Shown here piece after piece: positions 53,389 through 64,000 of a DNA stretch of 64,000 nucleotides (positions are counted from its first letter, which is position 1; each line of letters starts with the position of its first letter). A program made the translations under genes and the position numbers. The stretch covers positions 7,874,001 to 7,938,000 of the forward strand of contig CP085825.1 in NCBI GenBank assembly GCA_020809705.1, in the 5' to 3' direction. The notes beneath the pieces were generated by a model. It saw only the letters and a program-made list of their open reading frames with translations, was not told the origin of the DNA and ran no database searches. This stretch comes from Calonectria ilicicola (lineage: Eukaryota; Ascomycota; Sordariomycetes; Hypocreales; Nectriaceae).

Positions 53389-55905
53389 TTACCCACTGTG
53401 ATCAAAACGCCATCGCTTGCCATTTTCCTTGACATACCAACGGGTTACAAAAGCACCCTCTTCAGCCCACTCGGCCCATTCACGACCCCATCTCTCCTCA
53501 ACGCCCTGAAGGAAACCCTCAAAGTCCAGGTTCTGCACAGGATCGTACTCGTGAGGGTCGGACTCAAGGTTGCTCAATCGCCAGTTGACGTTCTTGATGA
53601 CGGGAACAACGAGGTGACGCTCGGGGTGTCGGGCGTCGCGAACGGTAAGCATGGCTCGGCCGGGGTTCGTGACGGTGAATTGCCAGTTTCCTTGGCCGGT
53701 GCGCTCGTTGGACGTCTTCAAAGGTCGCAGAAGGGATTGGCCTTCGTAGTTGGGGAGGAGATCCTTGGCAGCTTGCAAGCTTGCCTTGGTCAGGGATCCA
53801 GTCTCGATCAGGAGATCTAGAATCGTAGGCAGCACTTGGGTGGAGTGGACAGCCTCATGAGAGTCGAAGGCGGGGAGTTTGGGGTGCGAAATGACCAGAG
53901 GAACGTGGTCGACACCGATGTTGGGGTTGTAGTATGGAGAGGCAATGTCGTTTTCAGCCATGGACACGCCGTGATCGCCAAGGAAAACGATTAAGGTCTC
54001 ATTGGCAACACCCTGTCTATCCAACAGGTTGAGGACCTTGCGAATCCACTTGTCGTCGTAACCCTCGGTGTTGATGTAACGAGACATCATATCAAAACCC
54101 CTCGACATTTGCGTGTATGGCTCGTGCTTGGGCAGGTGGAAGCGGTGGTGGCTGGTGCTCGTGATGTGGGCGAGAAAGACGGAATCGTTCTTCAGGTGGG
54201 CATCGGTGAAAATGTCGTCAATGTACTCTTCAAGCGGGTCCTCTTCGAAAGCGAATTCGTTGACGTTGGGGAGCGTAACGGGGCCGTGCTTGGCTTCAGA
54301 GCTGCGTAGGTACTCGCGATCGATGGTGTTGTTGAGGGGAAAGCCGATGGCAGACATCAGATTGTTGTGGTTGTCGTAGTGTAGCGTCGCGGCCTGGAAA
54401 AAGTAAGACTTCCAATCCGATTTCCTCTCAGCGCCTTCTGCCTGGTTCATGGCCTCGAAAACGTGCGGGAGACAAGGCTGGTAGAAGTGGTGGCTGTATT
54501 CGAGATTGAAATCACCAATCAAGGGTGTCAGTCCGCACATTGTGCCAACCATGCTCTTGAGGGTGTATGTTCCAGCAGTGTGGGCATTGGTGAAGCGAAT
54601 TCCACCGCGCTTGGGCTTCTCGGCGTGCTCGAATCCGTCATCGTAGTCGCCTGTGATGTAGTTGGCGGTTGGGGTGAGCTTAGCGAATTTGTCCTTCACC
54701 TCCTGGGGGAGCTGTTGGTTCGGCCATGTCTCGGCGAAACGCTTCCAGTGCAGACCGTCCTTTTTGATGGGGAAAACATCGTGCCTGGTGCCTTCAAGGA
54801 GAAAGAGGATAACGTGCTTGACCTTGACATCCTTGAGCTTGCCACGCAGGGACTCGAGAAGAGGCGAATCGAGGTTGGAAATCTTGAGAGGGTCGGCGGC
54901 GGCGCTGTAGTGGGTCTGGTTGGTGTACCAATCCTCAAAACCGACGACGGAGTCCTTGGGCAGCCACTTGTAAGGCGACGTCTCGACGAGAGCTGATTTC
55001 TCATCCCAACTGTGCTGGATACCGGTACCGTAAACAGAAGGCAAGTCGTCGAGGTAGGGTGATGTTGAGGCAAAGTCGACAAAGGGTAAAAGACCGCTGG
55101 TCCAAGAGAGGAAAATCAGGGAGGGGTCCGAAGGTCTAATGACGTTGAGAGTGGATTGAGCTGTGAGGAGAATACACACAACAAAGTATGGCAAAGCTTG
55201 GAGGATGCGCTTGCCCGTCAGTCGTGAAGGTGGGGGTGGGGGTGCCAGCAGCGACAATTTGGGCTTCTCGTCGTTGTACTTGAGGTAGTTCAAGCTATCG
55301 TCATCCCTCTTCCAGTCCTCTGGGTCTTGGTCAGCATCCCATTGAGACACTTGGGTGTAGCCGAATGGTAGCTTTCGGACAATGTAGGAGACGGGCCAGT
55401 TGGCAATGTCTGCGCCCCAGCCAAAGAGGCCAAAGCAGGCGGCTTGGAGGAGGGCGCTGACGAGAAGGAAGCCGGAAACGACAGCAATGAGGGTCATAAG
55501 GCCAGACAGAAGAATGGCCCTGGATGTCGGGTCGGAAACGACGCCAATGTTGCGCCAGTGGACCTCGGATCCTGCGACGAGGTAGAAGGAGACGGAGATG
55601 ATGCCTAGAGCAATGTTATATGATATTAAAATAGTAGTCAAGGCGGCGACTAAGGGACGGCGTGAGCTCTTGGGGCTTGGCATCCAGTGTCCAAGCAGGA
55701 GGCGAATGAAGATGAGAAGCCAGATGTCCTGGGTGAAGAAGGAGAAGAAGAAGAGGAGCAGTCGCTTCGGGGCGATGGCAAAGCGATTGTTGTGAATGTG
55801 TACACCCTTTGCACCGCAGACGGCCAAGGTAAGGAGCGTGAAGATGCATCGTCGGTTGGCGAGACGTGAGCCCACGCGGGCAAGCCAGGCAGGTTGCCGG
55901 CTCAT
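53389..55905 (-). CDS. Multi-pass membrane sulfatase-fold (LTA-synthase-like) protein
   Basis: Single exon of 838 residues from MSRQPAWLARVGSRL. The first roughly 270 residues hold about six membrane helices (FTLLTLAVCGAKG, RLLLFFFSFFTQDIWLLIFIRLLLG, LVAALTTILISYNIALGIIS, ILLSGLMTLIAVVSGFLLV and later). The large C-terminal half is an alkaline-phosphatase/sulfatase-type domain: HVILFLLEGTRHDVFPI with a possible nucleophile Thr, FTNAHTAGTYT, and the metal-binding LIVFLGDHGVS. Such proteins transfer or hydrolyse phosphate or sulfate head groups at membranes, probably of the secretory pathway. The C-terminus is Trp/Glu-rich. Its exact role in fungi is not settled. Confidence 0.88.
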   Translation of the reverse strand: MSRQPAWLARVGSRLANRRCIFTLLTLAVCGAKGVHIHNNRFAIAPKRLLLFFFSFFTQDIWLLIFIRLLLGHWMPSPKSSRRPLVAALTTILISYNIALGIISVSFYLVAGSEVHWRNIGVVSDPTSRAILLSGLMTLIAVVSGFLLVSALLQAACFGLFGWGADIANWPVSYIVRKLPFGYTQVSQWDADQDPEDWKRDDDSLNYLKYNDEKPKLSLLAPPPPPSRLTGKRILQALPYFVVCILLTAQSTLNVIRPSDPSLIFLSWTSGLLPFVDFASTSPYLDDLPSVYGTGIQHSWDEKSALVETSPYKWLPKDSVVGFEDWYTNQTHYSAAADPLKISNLDSPLLESLRGKLKDVKVKHVILFLLEGTRHDVFPIKKDGLHWKRFAETWPNQQLPQEVKDKFAKLTPTANYITGDYDDGFEHAEKPKRGGIRFTNAHTAGTYTLKSMVGTMCGLTPLIGDFNLEYSHHFYQPCLPHVFEAMNQAEGAERKSDWKSYFFQAATLHYDNHNNLMSAIGFPLNNTIDREYLRSSEAKHGPVTLPNVNEFAFEEDPLEEYIDDIFTDAHLKNDSVFLAHITSTSHHRFHLPKHEPYTQMSRGFDMMSRYINTEGYDDKWIRKVLNLLDRQGVANETLIVFLGDHGVSMAENDIASPYYNPNIGVDHVPLVISHPKLPAFDSHEAVHSTQVLPTILDLLIETGSLTKASLQAAKDLLPNYEGQSLLRPLKTSNERTGQGNWQFTVTNPGRAMLTVRDARHPERHLVVPVIKNVNWRLSNLESDPHEYDPVQNLDFEGFLQGVEERWGREWAEWAEEGAFVTRWYVKENGKRWRFDHSG

Positions 55906-58900
55906 TGTGTTGGATGAGGGAAGGCTTTGTCCCCCCAAAGCTCAATTGGAGAAGAACAGAGGGAGTGAGAGGGAGGGAAAGGGAGAGGGAGAGTAGGTGA
56001 AATTGCTGTTTCTGGTCACTTGTTGACAGTCCTCCCCACCCGAGCAAGCAAGCAAGACAAAACACAGGAATAAAATAAAAATAAAAATAAAATAAGAAAG
56101 AAAAAAAAACTGATCGCGTGTTGGTCGCGTGAGAGCAGTCTACCAGGCGAAAAAGCAGAAGCCTGGAGATTTGATGAAGAGCAGCTAACACAATTTCCCC
56201 ATTTACACTAGAAACAACACTGAAGAGGGGCACGTGGCTGATGAAGCCAAGGACAAACCAACAGATATAAAGAGGAATGCTGGGGGCAACAACAAAGCGA
56301 GCGTGCGCCGGCTGACTGGACTGGCTGGGCAGAGGATAAATGAGGGCGGCCCCTCTCCTCGTCCTTCTCTTGCTCCTCCTCGCCCCTTCGCTGGCTCAGC
56401 CCCCCTGACTGGACTGACTGACTGACTGATGGATAGGGCCTCTTGTTCGCATTGGCGGCGGCGGCGCCTTAGACTTTTGCTGGCCAACAACGCTCCTGGG
56501 ATTTTCCTCAGGGGCTTTGATCCGTCTTACTCTGCACTCTCGTTCGCGCTCAGCCGCAGCCCAGCAAGACGGCCAATACGACGATGCCGCTTAACCGACG
56601 ATGAAACTAGAAGGCGCCACTGTAAAAGGTGGCCGTCTCGGCTGGTGGTTCCGGTCGAGAACCCTATAGATGATCAGTGGGCCGCGTGCCGCATCTCTTA
56701 TTGGATCTGCCGTAAGCGGCTTGGGGCTAGCGTGTGTTACCGAAGGCGTTGTGGCATCCCTTCGCGCAGCACCCATGTTTCAAAGGTCAAATCGTAATTT
56801 TTACGGTAGGGGGAGGAGGAGACGCTGTGGATGCCTGGAACGCATTTAGCATAATAAAAGCAGCTGAAAAAGCGACCATGGTGGTGAGCTGGTGCTGTGC
56901 TGTGCTATGCTGCGCTGTGCTGCAAGCAGGGTTGGTCCCTTGTTGCGAGGCAAAAGCAACAACTTGTTTCGATTTCGACGAGATGAGACGATCCAATGCG
57001 GGCTATGCTGATCAGTGCGGGTTTTTTGTGATTGTTTGCGTGTTGATCATGACAAGTCATTGCTGCTGCTGGTCCTCAATCCCTCTCTCACTCTCTCACT
57101 CACTCGTTCTCTGCTTTCCCTCTCTCTTTCTCTCTCCTAGTGGGGCAGTGTTCGGGACTTTAGCCTTAGAGCCATGAAAGGGATGAAGCACTAAAAATGA
57201 ACAGGCATCACGTGCGGAGGGGGCACCCAATGAGCCCCATGTGAGATCCAATGGGGCGTCGGCTTAGTGTAATACAGGCGCCGCAAGGGACCAGACTAGT
57301 AAATACGGGGAAACCGACGGACAGATGCGCTGGCGTGCTGGCTGCCTCCTCTTTTTTCGCTCTTTACGCGGAGGAAGAGAGATGAAATCAAATCAAATCA
57401 AATCAATCAATCAATCAATCCACTCATGCTGGCCAGGGTCAAGTCAAAAAATGCCATGCTACGTACATGCAAAGAATGAGATGGGCGATGAGTCGCGTCT
57501 CTGATGAATTTCTCGATCAATTTCCCAAGATTAATTTTCGTACCGACCCACCCCACCCTTTCTGCCTTCTGCCTCGCCTCTCCCCACCATTCAGCCCTGT
57601 CTGGTCTGGTTTTTCGCCTGTCTGTCCTTGTCCTGTCCTTGTCCTGTCCTGTCTGTCTGTCCTGCTTGGGACGGGCTAATCACCCCGGTCACCCCCCCCT
57701 TTGCCATCCCCATCTACGTTTGGCGAGCTTAATTTCCTCCCTCGCTCGCTCACGCATTCTCGTTCCTGTTCGGGTGCCCGACCGACACCAAGGCACCGTG
57801 ATGCCGAACATGCGGCCACAACAACCTCATTTTTCCGCGTAGGTTTTCGGTCGGGTATCACGGCGCCCAAGTTGCTTTCTGCTTGCGCCATTTTGCAGCA
57901 AGCCAGATAGATATCCGGGCCGACCACTCACACGCACCCGCACACACATATGTGCAAATGTACACACAACCACAGGCTGTCTGTCTGTCTGTCTGTGGTG
58001 GCTTAGAACTGCACTACATCATCCATCAAGTGCATCACACATATTACCAAATATCGTCAGACTCGTTGAAAATGGTGCGCCAGTGTCCCGTCATCTCGTC
58101 ACCGGTCGCGTCCACTCCACACACCCTCCCTCTCGGTTGCTTCCCCTTCTGGTGCATCCAGCATAAGCAAGCTTAAATCGTCCTTGATCCTTTTCCATTG
58201 CCGTGCCACCCTCTCATCTCACCCATCTCACCAATGGGCCACCATCTCTCGCCCATTCATTACCTCACCGCCGCTGTCATTAGGGAAAAAGGAATAATCC
58301 GCTGTGGCTGTGCTGGCTCCCGCGCGCCCCGCGGAAACCAAAACAAAAGCACACGTCTCCACCAGTGCCAGGGGCTGAATCAATGCCTAAATACGGCCCC
58401 AATGATGCGCGTGAAGAATTGATCATCTACGTATTTCATTTTGTCACTGATAAGGTTATTCTTTTCCTTTTCTTTTGTCGTGCCCTGTTTTTTTCTAGTG
58501 TGGTGTGTGCAGACCCAACAGAAGCCTCGTCGCAGGGGGTGGCTGACCTACCCCTCCCTGCCCCTGGCTCTCTCCACCTTGCGCTACCCTACACGCCAAC
58601 TCACCAAAATATCTCTCCCATCATTGACGGAAACTCAACACTTACTAGAATTATTTCGTCCTGTATTCATGCATCTCTTAGAATATCTGCTTCATTTGTA
58701 GTTAAATACATGGAGTGGACCCCATTAGAATTTGTCCAGGTGTGCTGAAGAATAATCGGCTTCATCAACCGAATTCCTCTCGCATTGTGAACCCCACCAA
58801 AAGGATCGAACATGACTTTCTTCTGTGTCGCACCCACGCTTGAAATATGTTTGACATGCAATTTACTTTCAATTGTTATACACATATTAGCAAAAGGAAT

Positions 58901-58906
58901 AGGCCA
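55906..58906. other. 3-kb gene-free, microsatellite-rich region
   Basis: Probably the promoter and leader of the sulfatase-fold gene plus the 3' flank of TF4. It holds a GGGA-rich purine tract at about 55958-55995, an (AAAAT)-like tract at 56075-56110, (GACT)n at about 56408-56428, GCTGTGCT repeats near 56900, CTCT tracts near 57080-57140, (AATC)n at 57386-57420, CCTGT repeats near 57600-57662 and (TGTC)n at 57977-57997. ORFs here are low-complexity and not credible. Confidence 0.55.
57386..57420. repeat. (AATC)n microsatellite
   Basis: About 35 bp, first AAATC units then AATC units. Confidence 0.7.
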
Positions 58907-61031
58907 TCAATTTTTCGCCAGCTGAAATACAAAATCCAACAGCTCGGTCGCCCTCCTGGCCTCATTCGAATGACTACACAACGATGTCCATGTCCCATAA
59001 GAATTTTGCAACACTGTCAAAATTCGTTCTCTCAAGTGGCTTTCCGCATCAGCTTCCGAGCGCGTTATTTTGTAAAGCACCGATGATAATACTGCAGTCG
59101 CCATCAAGAATTCGTGTGACAACGTCGACGTGAGCTTTACCTTGGACGAGAACAAGCTTCCTCCTGGTTTTGCCGCTTCTGATATGGCCTGCTGGTATTC
59201 CAAAATTTGGACTGCGGCATTCACGCAAATTTCTTGAGCATCATCCATGCCATCGGCTGCCTGGCTAGAGGCATGCATTGACAGAATCTGCCAATGCAAG
59301 ATGATTTGTGCCTTGAGGAGCAGAATGGACAAGAGTATTCTGTTCAAAACTTCTCCTGCGGGACCTCCAAGGTAATCACATCCAGGTGTGATTCTGAGAC
59401 GACTCGGTAGCGAATCATAGGATTTCTCTAGCAGCTGCCGAAAGCCTTGGTAATCTTGAATATCCCCCGACGTTGAAGTGGCTGCTTGTGATACCATGCC
59501 CATGATGGATATCATCTTGTACCTTGCCAGTATAAATCGTATAGGCGTCAATTCGTCATCTGGGCGTGAGTGAAGCTCGGTACTTTCCCGATCAAAGTCG
59601 CGGTTATAGAGATTATGTGGAGGTTGAGTATCCCACTGGCCGTCCTGTATCATTTTTGGACACCCAACTTGAACTGACAGCAAAACATCTCCACAATAGA
59701 GGATGGCCCAAATGCGCCGTCGAATCTCACCTTCGTAGACACTCACGTATGGCAAGTGCTGCGGGTCACGATGATATCCCATACGAAATGCAATGCGAAT
59801 GGTTATGCCTAAAACAACCCAGAGCTTTGCTTCCGTATCAGGTCTTGAGCAATGCTCAATGGTCAAATACTGCAATAATGTCTCAATGACATACGGGCCT
59901 CCATCAGCATATTTGCCTAGGTATAGGCATTGTACAACCTCTGTGAGGTACTGGGGGCTATCCTGGCAAGTTTCATGACAGAGCTGCTGCATTGGTTCAC
60001 ATGTTGTCTTTGCAAGGTGCATGGTTGATAGTGACATGATGCCAAACAAGAGACCGAGCCATATTAAGGATGTCTTGGAGGGTTCAGCCCAAAAGGCCTC
60101 ATACTAAGCGCCAGGTGGTTAGCTTATGGTTAATTACAAAGCTCTTTCCTATTTTAGAACTGGACTAAGCAATTTTATCGGTCGATTATCGGGATACATA
60201 CTTCTTGGAGAAAAGTTCCTTCATGGAGCAATGGCAAATCTATTTGATCAGCAAGTCAGGAAATAAATTAACAAAACCAAACTGGAAGTCATGCATAAGG
60301 AATGTCTAATTGGGCACAATGCTTACATGGTGACATATCAAGATCATTAAAGTACGTCAACACTAGGTGATCCACTGTTTGCCGGTCAGGGATAGCTGCG
60401 AATAGAGCCTCGGCTGATGTTAAAGGACAGCCATATAGTAGTTTAGGCTCATTAGAAGCCCCTGAAAAGTCCATGTACTCATCCATCAACTCGGGTGAAT
60501 CGTGATCATGTTGCTGCATGTCGGTTTTGATGTCAATGATGTTGTTGAGGATGGATGTCCAGTGAATATAGCTGAAGAATACATTCCCAGTCGCTGTAAA
60601 ACCGAGACCTCCATGGTCGGTCGTGAACAAATTTGGCTCAGAGGGGCTGGCACCGCTTGTGAGAACTGACGATCGTGTTGACGGAGTTGTGGACCTTTCA
60701 AGTAGAGACACGATTTGGTTCTCTAGCGCGGCCAACCTCTTTTGCATGTCTTGGCGACTGGAAGCCAGCGCAGGCTGTGCGTGTGTGGTGCCAACACCCC
60801 TTTGAACAGGGTAAGTGCATTCTGCCGAGAGCCCACGGCTTGAACACGTGCTGCATGGTCGTTGTCTATCGCACCGCACCCTGATTCGTAGCATTAAGCC
60901 ACCATCCCCGAGGACGACAGGTTGGGGAGCACTAACTTTCTGGTCCGGCACAGATCACAAGACAATTGGTCTTTGTCTCTGCGTCTATTGGGTGGAGGGC
61001 GTGGGCGCGTGTTATCAGATAGTCCCGACAT
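58907..61031 (-). CDS. Zn2Cys6 transcription factor 4 (TF4)
   Basis: Leftward, four exons: 61031-60937, 60880-60327, 60239-60202, 60103-58907; 627 residues, frame closed. The start is the ATG of MSGLSDNTRPRPPPNRR. The first intron (donor GTTAGT) splits the zinc cluster at SCDLCRTRK-VRCDRQRPCSTCSSRGLSAEC, CX2CX6CX5CX2CX7C. A short coiled coil (RLAALENQIVSLLERS) follows. The TF domain includes LPLLHEGTFLQEYEAFW, with a 38-nt third exon, and EIRRRIWAILYCGDVLLSVQVGCP. Divergent from the MFS exporter gene, so it most likely controls that transporter. Confidence 0.88.
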
Positions 61032-61803
61032 GATTTATCGATTGCGGGATTAACCGCGTTATGGTTCGACTTGGGTTGAGAGAGGGCCTGGGGGAGTTTC
61101 CTTGGCCGAAATTTTTAGACGACAATGCGAATGAAACCTCTCCACTTTTTGTCGATGCTTTGCCGCTCGTGTGCTTCCCCCAGTATAGCACAAGCACGGA
61201 TGGGTGCTTGGTCCCTGCGCCTACAGGATATTCGCGAAACAGCCTTTGCGAAAATCCAGGTGGGATGGATTTCCTACGTAAGCCTGTAGGATGCCGCTCT
61301 GTTACATGATGCTCATGCTCTTGTGGGAACTAGGGGGCATCATCTCGAAATAGTCCACAAACAGCATCATCCATCCATCCATCGTATGATTAGATTCAGC
61401 TGGGATGTGCGGCAGGCAGCTAGCCTTTTCACCATGTCACCTTTGAAATAAAAAGCGCGTCGCATCCCCCGTGGTTTTTATTCATCAACCTTGCGTCTTG
61501 ACGATCGGCGAGGGCCGCGTACGTGGTGAAAGTGGTGCTGGAATCCTTCGGCCTTGGTCAGACCCGACCATCCGACCCTCCGAACCCGATTGCCGGACAT
61601 GGGATGGAGATTGATTAAGCAAATGCCGCTGCGAAAAATGGGGCCCGGCTCCATTTTTCTGTCATGAGAATGGTTTCAACCGGCGACTTAATTATTACTC
61701 CGAGTATGTATAAGACCACGCAGTTGCAGGCCTTTTGTCTTCCGTCCTACCTTGGTCATCTTCAGTTCCAAGCCACCGACGACTCGGTAACCCAAACAAC
61801 ATA
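61032..61803. promoter_or_regulatory. Divergent promoter of TF4 and MFS exporter
   Basis: No gene. CCGACC-like repeats (CCCGACCATCCGACCCTCCGAACCC) lie at about 61562-61586 and a (CCAT)n run near 61370. The CCGA repeats are candidate TF4 sites. Confidence 0.45.
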
Positions 61804-63462
61804 ATGGAGCAGAAGCATGAATCGGACTCGCAGAGCCAGGAGGCTCTTACAGATTGGAAGGGGACGGAGGACCCACGTCACCCTTACAACTGGCCGGTTT
61901 ACAAGAAAAGGTTACACATTGGCCTTGTGAGCTTCATCACATTGGTAGTGTAAGTTGACCCTTTTCCTATTGGAATTATTCATTTTGGACAAAATGTCGC
62001 TGACTTGGGCTCAAGGAATCTTGCAGCAACCATGTTCTCACCGGCTGCCTCGAAGCTGATGATCGACTTTTCCATCACAAACACTACCCTTGCTACGCTG
62101 GCCGTATCGATATATTTGTTGGGGTTTGCGTTGGGACCTCTGGTGATTGCACCTATTTCTGAGGTCTACGGTCGCCTATGGGTCTACCATGTTTGCAACC
62201 CTATTTTCCTGGCCTTGACTGTTGCATGCGCTTCTTGCAAGAGCCTCACTTCCTTTATCGTATGCCGGTTCTTGGCTGGTTGCGCTGGTGCTGCGCCCAT
62301 TGCCATTGGTGGTGGTACGATTGCAGATGTGGCCCCTGTTGAAGAACGAGGAGCTGCCATGGCGGCGTTTGGCATCGGTCCAATTCTAGGTCCCGTAAGT
62401 TTTCTTCATCATGAAACCCGCGCGTTACAACTAGTATTAACAACAAGTAAAGGTACTCGGTCCCATCATTGGTGGCTTTGTCGCTGCGGATCTGGGCTGG
62501 CGATGGACCTTGTGGATTATCGCTATCGTGGTAAGAATGCCATTCGCTATTGAGATTGGATTCCGTGACTAATCTTGTCAAAGGGAGGTTTCAATACCAT
62601 CATGTGTTTCATTTTCATGAGAGAGACTTATCTCCCAGTTTTGACAGCTCGTATCGCAAAACAACAAGAACAATCGAACATTGAACCTGGCCAATCTAAG
62701 GAAGCCGGCAACACAAAAGTATCCAAGGAGCTCCTGCATGCTTCCATGAGACCCACTCGGTTACTCTTCCTCAACCCCGTCGTTACGGCGCTTGCGCTGC
62801 ACAACGGCTTTGTTTTCGGCATGATTTATTTGCTCTTTGCAACATTCCCAATCGTTTTCCCTGGACAATATGGATTCAGTACCCGTATTTCCGGCCTAAG
62901 CTACCTCGGAATGGGAGTTGGAATGATTATTGGAATCGCGTTATTCGGAATTTTGAGTGACAAGCTTTCAAACAAGAACAAGGGTGCAGATGGCCCTAAA
63001 CCAGAGGGCAGACTTCCTGTCGTCATTTGGTTCAGTCCTCTTATTCCAGCAGGCTTCTTCATGTATGGTTGGACTGCCGAGTATGATATCCACTGGATCG
63101 TTCCCATTATTGGAACAGCGCTTATTGGCTGCGGATGTCTTTTCGTCATGGTGAGTAGCCCCCAACTTCTGCACATAATTTCAGGCCAACTTGTACTGAC
63201 GATAAACCAGTTACCCTCTCAAATCTATGTCATTGATGCTTTTGGAGCTGAAGGCGCTGCGTCAGCTCTTGCTGCCCTGGCCGTCGTCCGATCTATTCTG
63301 GGATGCTTCCTCCCCCTAGCGGGTACTCAGCTTTACGATAAGCTTGGTTATGGATGGGGCAACTCGGTTTTGGCTTTCATTACCATGGTTTTCATCCCTG
63401 TCCCCATTGCTTTGTACAAATATGGAGGATCTCTCCGAGAGAGATTCCACGTGGAGCTTTGA
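61804..63462 (+). CDS. MFS transporter, DHA1 (12-helix drug:H+ antiporter) type
   Basis: Five exons (61804-61949, 62016-62394, 62453-62530, 62584-63150, 63211-63462), 473 residues. DPRHPYNWPVYKK before helix 1 is the family's entry motif. GPLVIAPISEVYGR is motif A, CRFLAGCAGAAPIAIGGGTIAD is helix 4, and GPVLGPIIGGF is antiporter motif C. A hydrophilic central loop of about 45 residues separates the halves. Plasma-membrane efflux of toxic or own compounds is typical. Adjacent to its probable regulator TF4. Confidence 0.9.
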
Positions 63463-64000
63463 AGAAGGACATATACACCGGGACATCATATCTAATACAT
63501 TACGGAAGAATTGGATCGGATCTTGAGGATTTGATCATGGAGTTACAAGGACAACATAAAATGAAATGGTAGAACTAGAATTTAAACCACGCTACTCTGG
63601 AATTCGGCAAGAGTGTTTTCTGGGAATAGAACACACTTTGATGTTTAGTCTCATGCCATGATTGATAAGGATGCCAAGCGAGGGAGACTGAACGGAGCTA
63701 CAGTTTAATAGTTCAATACTAATAGAGAGGCAGCCCTCGCAGTCGTGTTGATGCCTTCTGTAGAGACCAACGAAGCTATGTTCGACGGACAAGAAACGGC
63801 TGTAAGAGTAATTAAGTTCCACTTCAATTACCATCCCTCGACCGTGCATTATCCCCAAACTCATACCAGTACGGTTTTCAATTGTGGATCATAATTAATC
63901 AAGGAAGCTGGGGCTATCCAGGTGACATCATCAACCTTGGAGAATGCGTTGTCGACAAGCTGTGTTACCCATGCAGGTCAACATCCCATTCGTTTTCCTG
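63463..64000. other. Right-edge region, possible end of a leftward gene
   Basis: No complete gene. On the reverse strand an open stretch at about 63868-63950 reads LVDNAFSKVDDVTWIAPA and ends in TGA, preceded by an ACACAG acceptor-like site. It might be the last exon of a gene outside the window. Weak. Confidence 0.2.

Noticed and set aside
56429..58748. Several 60-150-codon ORFs
   Set aside because: They follow microsatellites and CT-rich DNA; their translations are low-complexity.
1..64000. Transposons, CRISPR arrays, plasmid or prophage elements
   Set aside because: No transposase, integrase, reverse transcriptase, LTR or regular spacer array was recognised on either strand.

Overview
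The window is nuclear DNA of a filamentous ascomycete (Pezizomycotina; a Sordariomycete is my guess, not proven). The signs are short spliceosomal introns (about 50-80 nt) with CTAAC/CTAAT-type branch points, fungal-only regulator families (Zn2Cys6, DUF3425-type bZIP), a fungal NACHT-TPR protein with a Goodbye N-terminus, F-box proteins and fungal amino-acid permeases. Exon chains were built by hand from both strands; reading frame closes across every chain given below.

Layout. (1) 1-6.8 kb: a large Goodbye-NACHT-TPR STAND protein cut by the left edge, and an F-box protein. (2) 8.2-47.2 kb: a dense block of seventeen genes that looks like a specialised metabolic cluster without a PKS, NRPS, terpene-cyclase or DMATS core. 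It holds an amino-acid permease, Zn2Cys6 regulator TF1, an NmrA/CipA-like reductase, a YjlB-like cupin, Baeyer-Villiger-type flavin monooxygenase 1 (BVMO1), a bZIP regulator, a cytochrome P450, a multi-module VOC protein, an HGGG/GTSAG alpha/beta-hydrolase, BVMO2, TF2, a monocarboxylate-type MFS carrier, an aldehyde dehydrogenase, a second permease, a PhyH-type Fe(II)/2-oxoglutarate dioxygenase, a class-V PLP enzyme and TF3. (3) 48-56 kb: mostly single-exon genes (F-box/LRR-like protein, arginase-family protein, secreted beta-propeller, multi-pass sulfatase-fold protein). (4) 56-59 kb: gene-free, microsatellite-rich DNA. (5) 58.9-63.5 kb: a divergent Zn2Cys6 regulator/MFS exporter pair.

How the genes may work together (inference). 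Two BVMOs turn ketones into esters or lactones, the hydrolase would open them, and the dehydrogenase would oxidise released aldehydes. The P450, reductase, VOC protein, cupin and dioxygenase would shape the substrate. Two amino-acid permeases and a PLP enzyme point to a nitrogen-containing or amino-acid-derived compound. Both a catabolic island and a core-less biosynthetic cluster fit. Several pairs share divergent promoters (cupin/BVMO1, P450/VOC, hydrolase/BVMO2, permease 2/PhyH), and two of these promoters carry the same ACGA-S-TCGT palindrome.

Gene structure is unusual inside the block: a 5-nt microexon that completes the hydrolase HGGG motif, a 7-nt microexon in BVMO2, and three GC-AG introns (permease 1, PhyH, PLP enzyme). 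These would break automated gene models.
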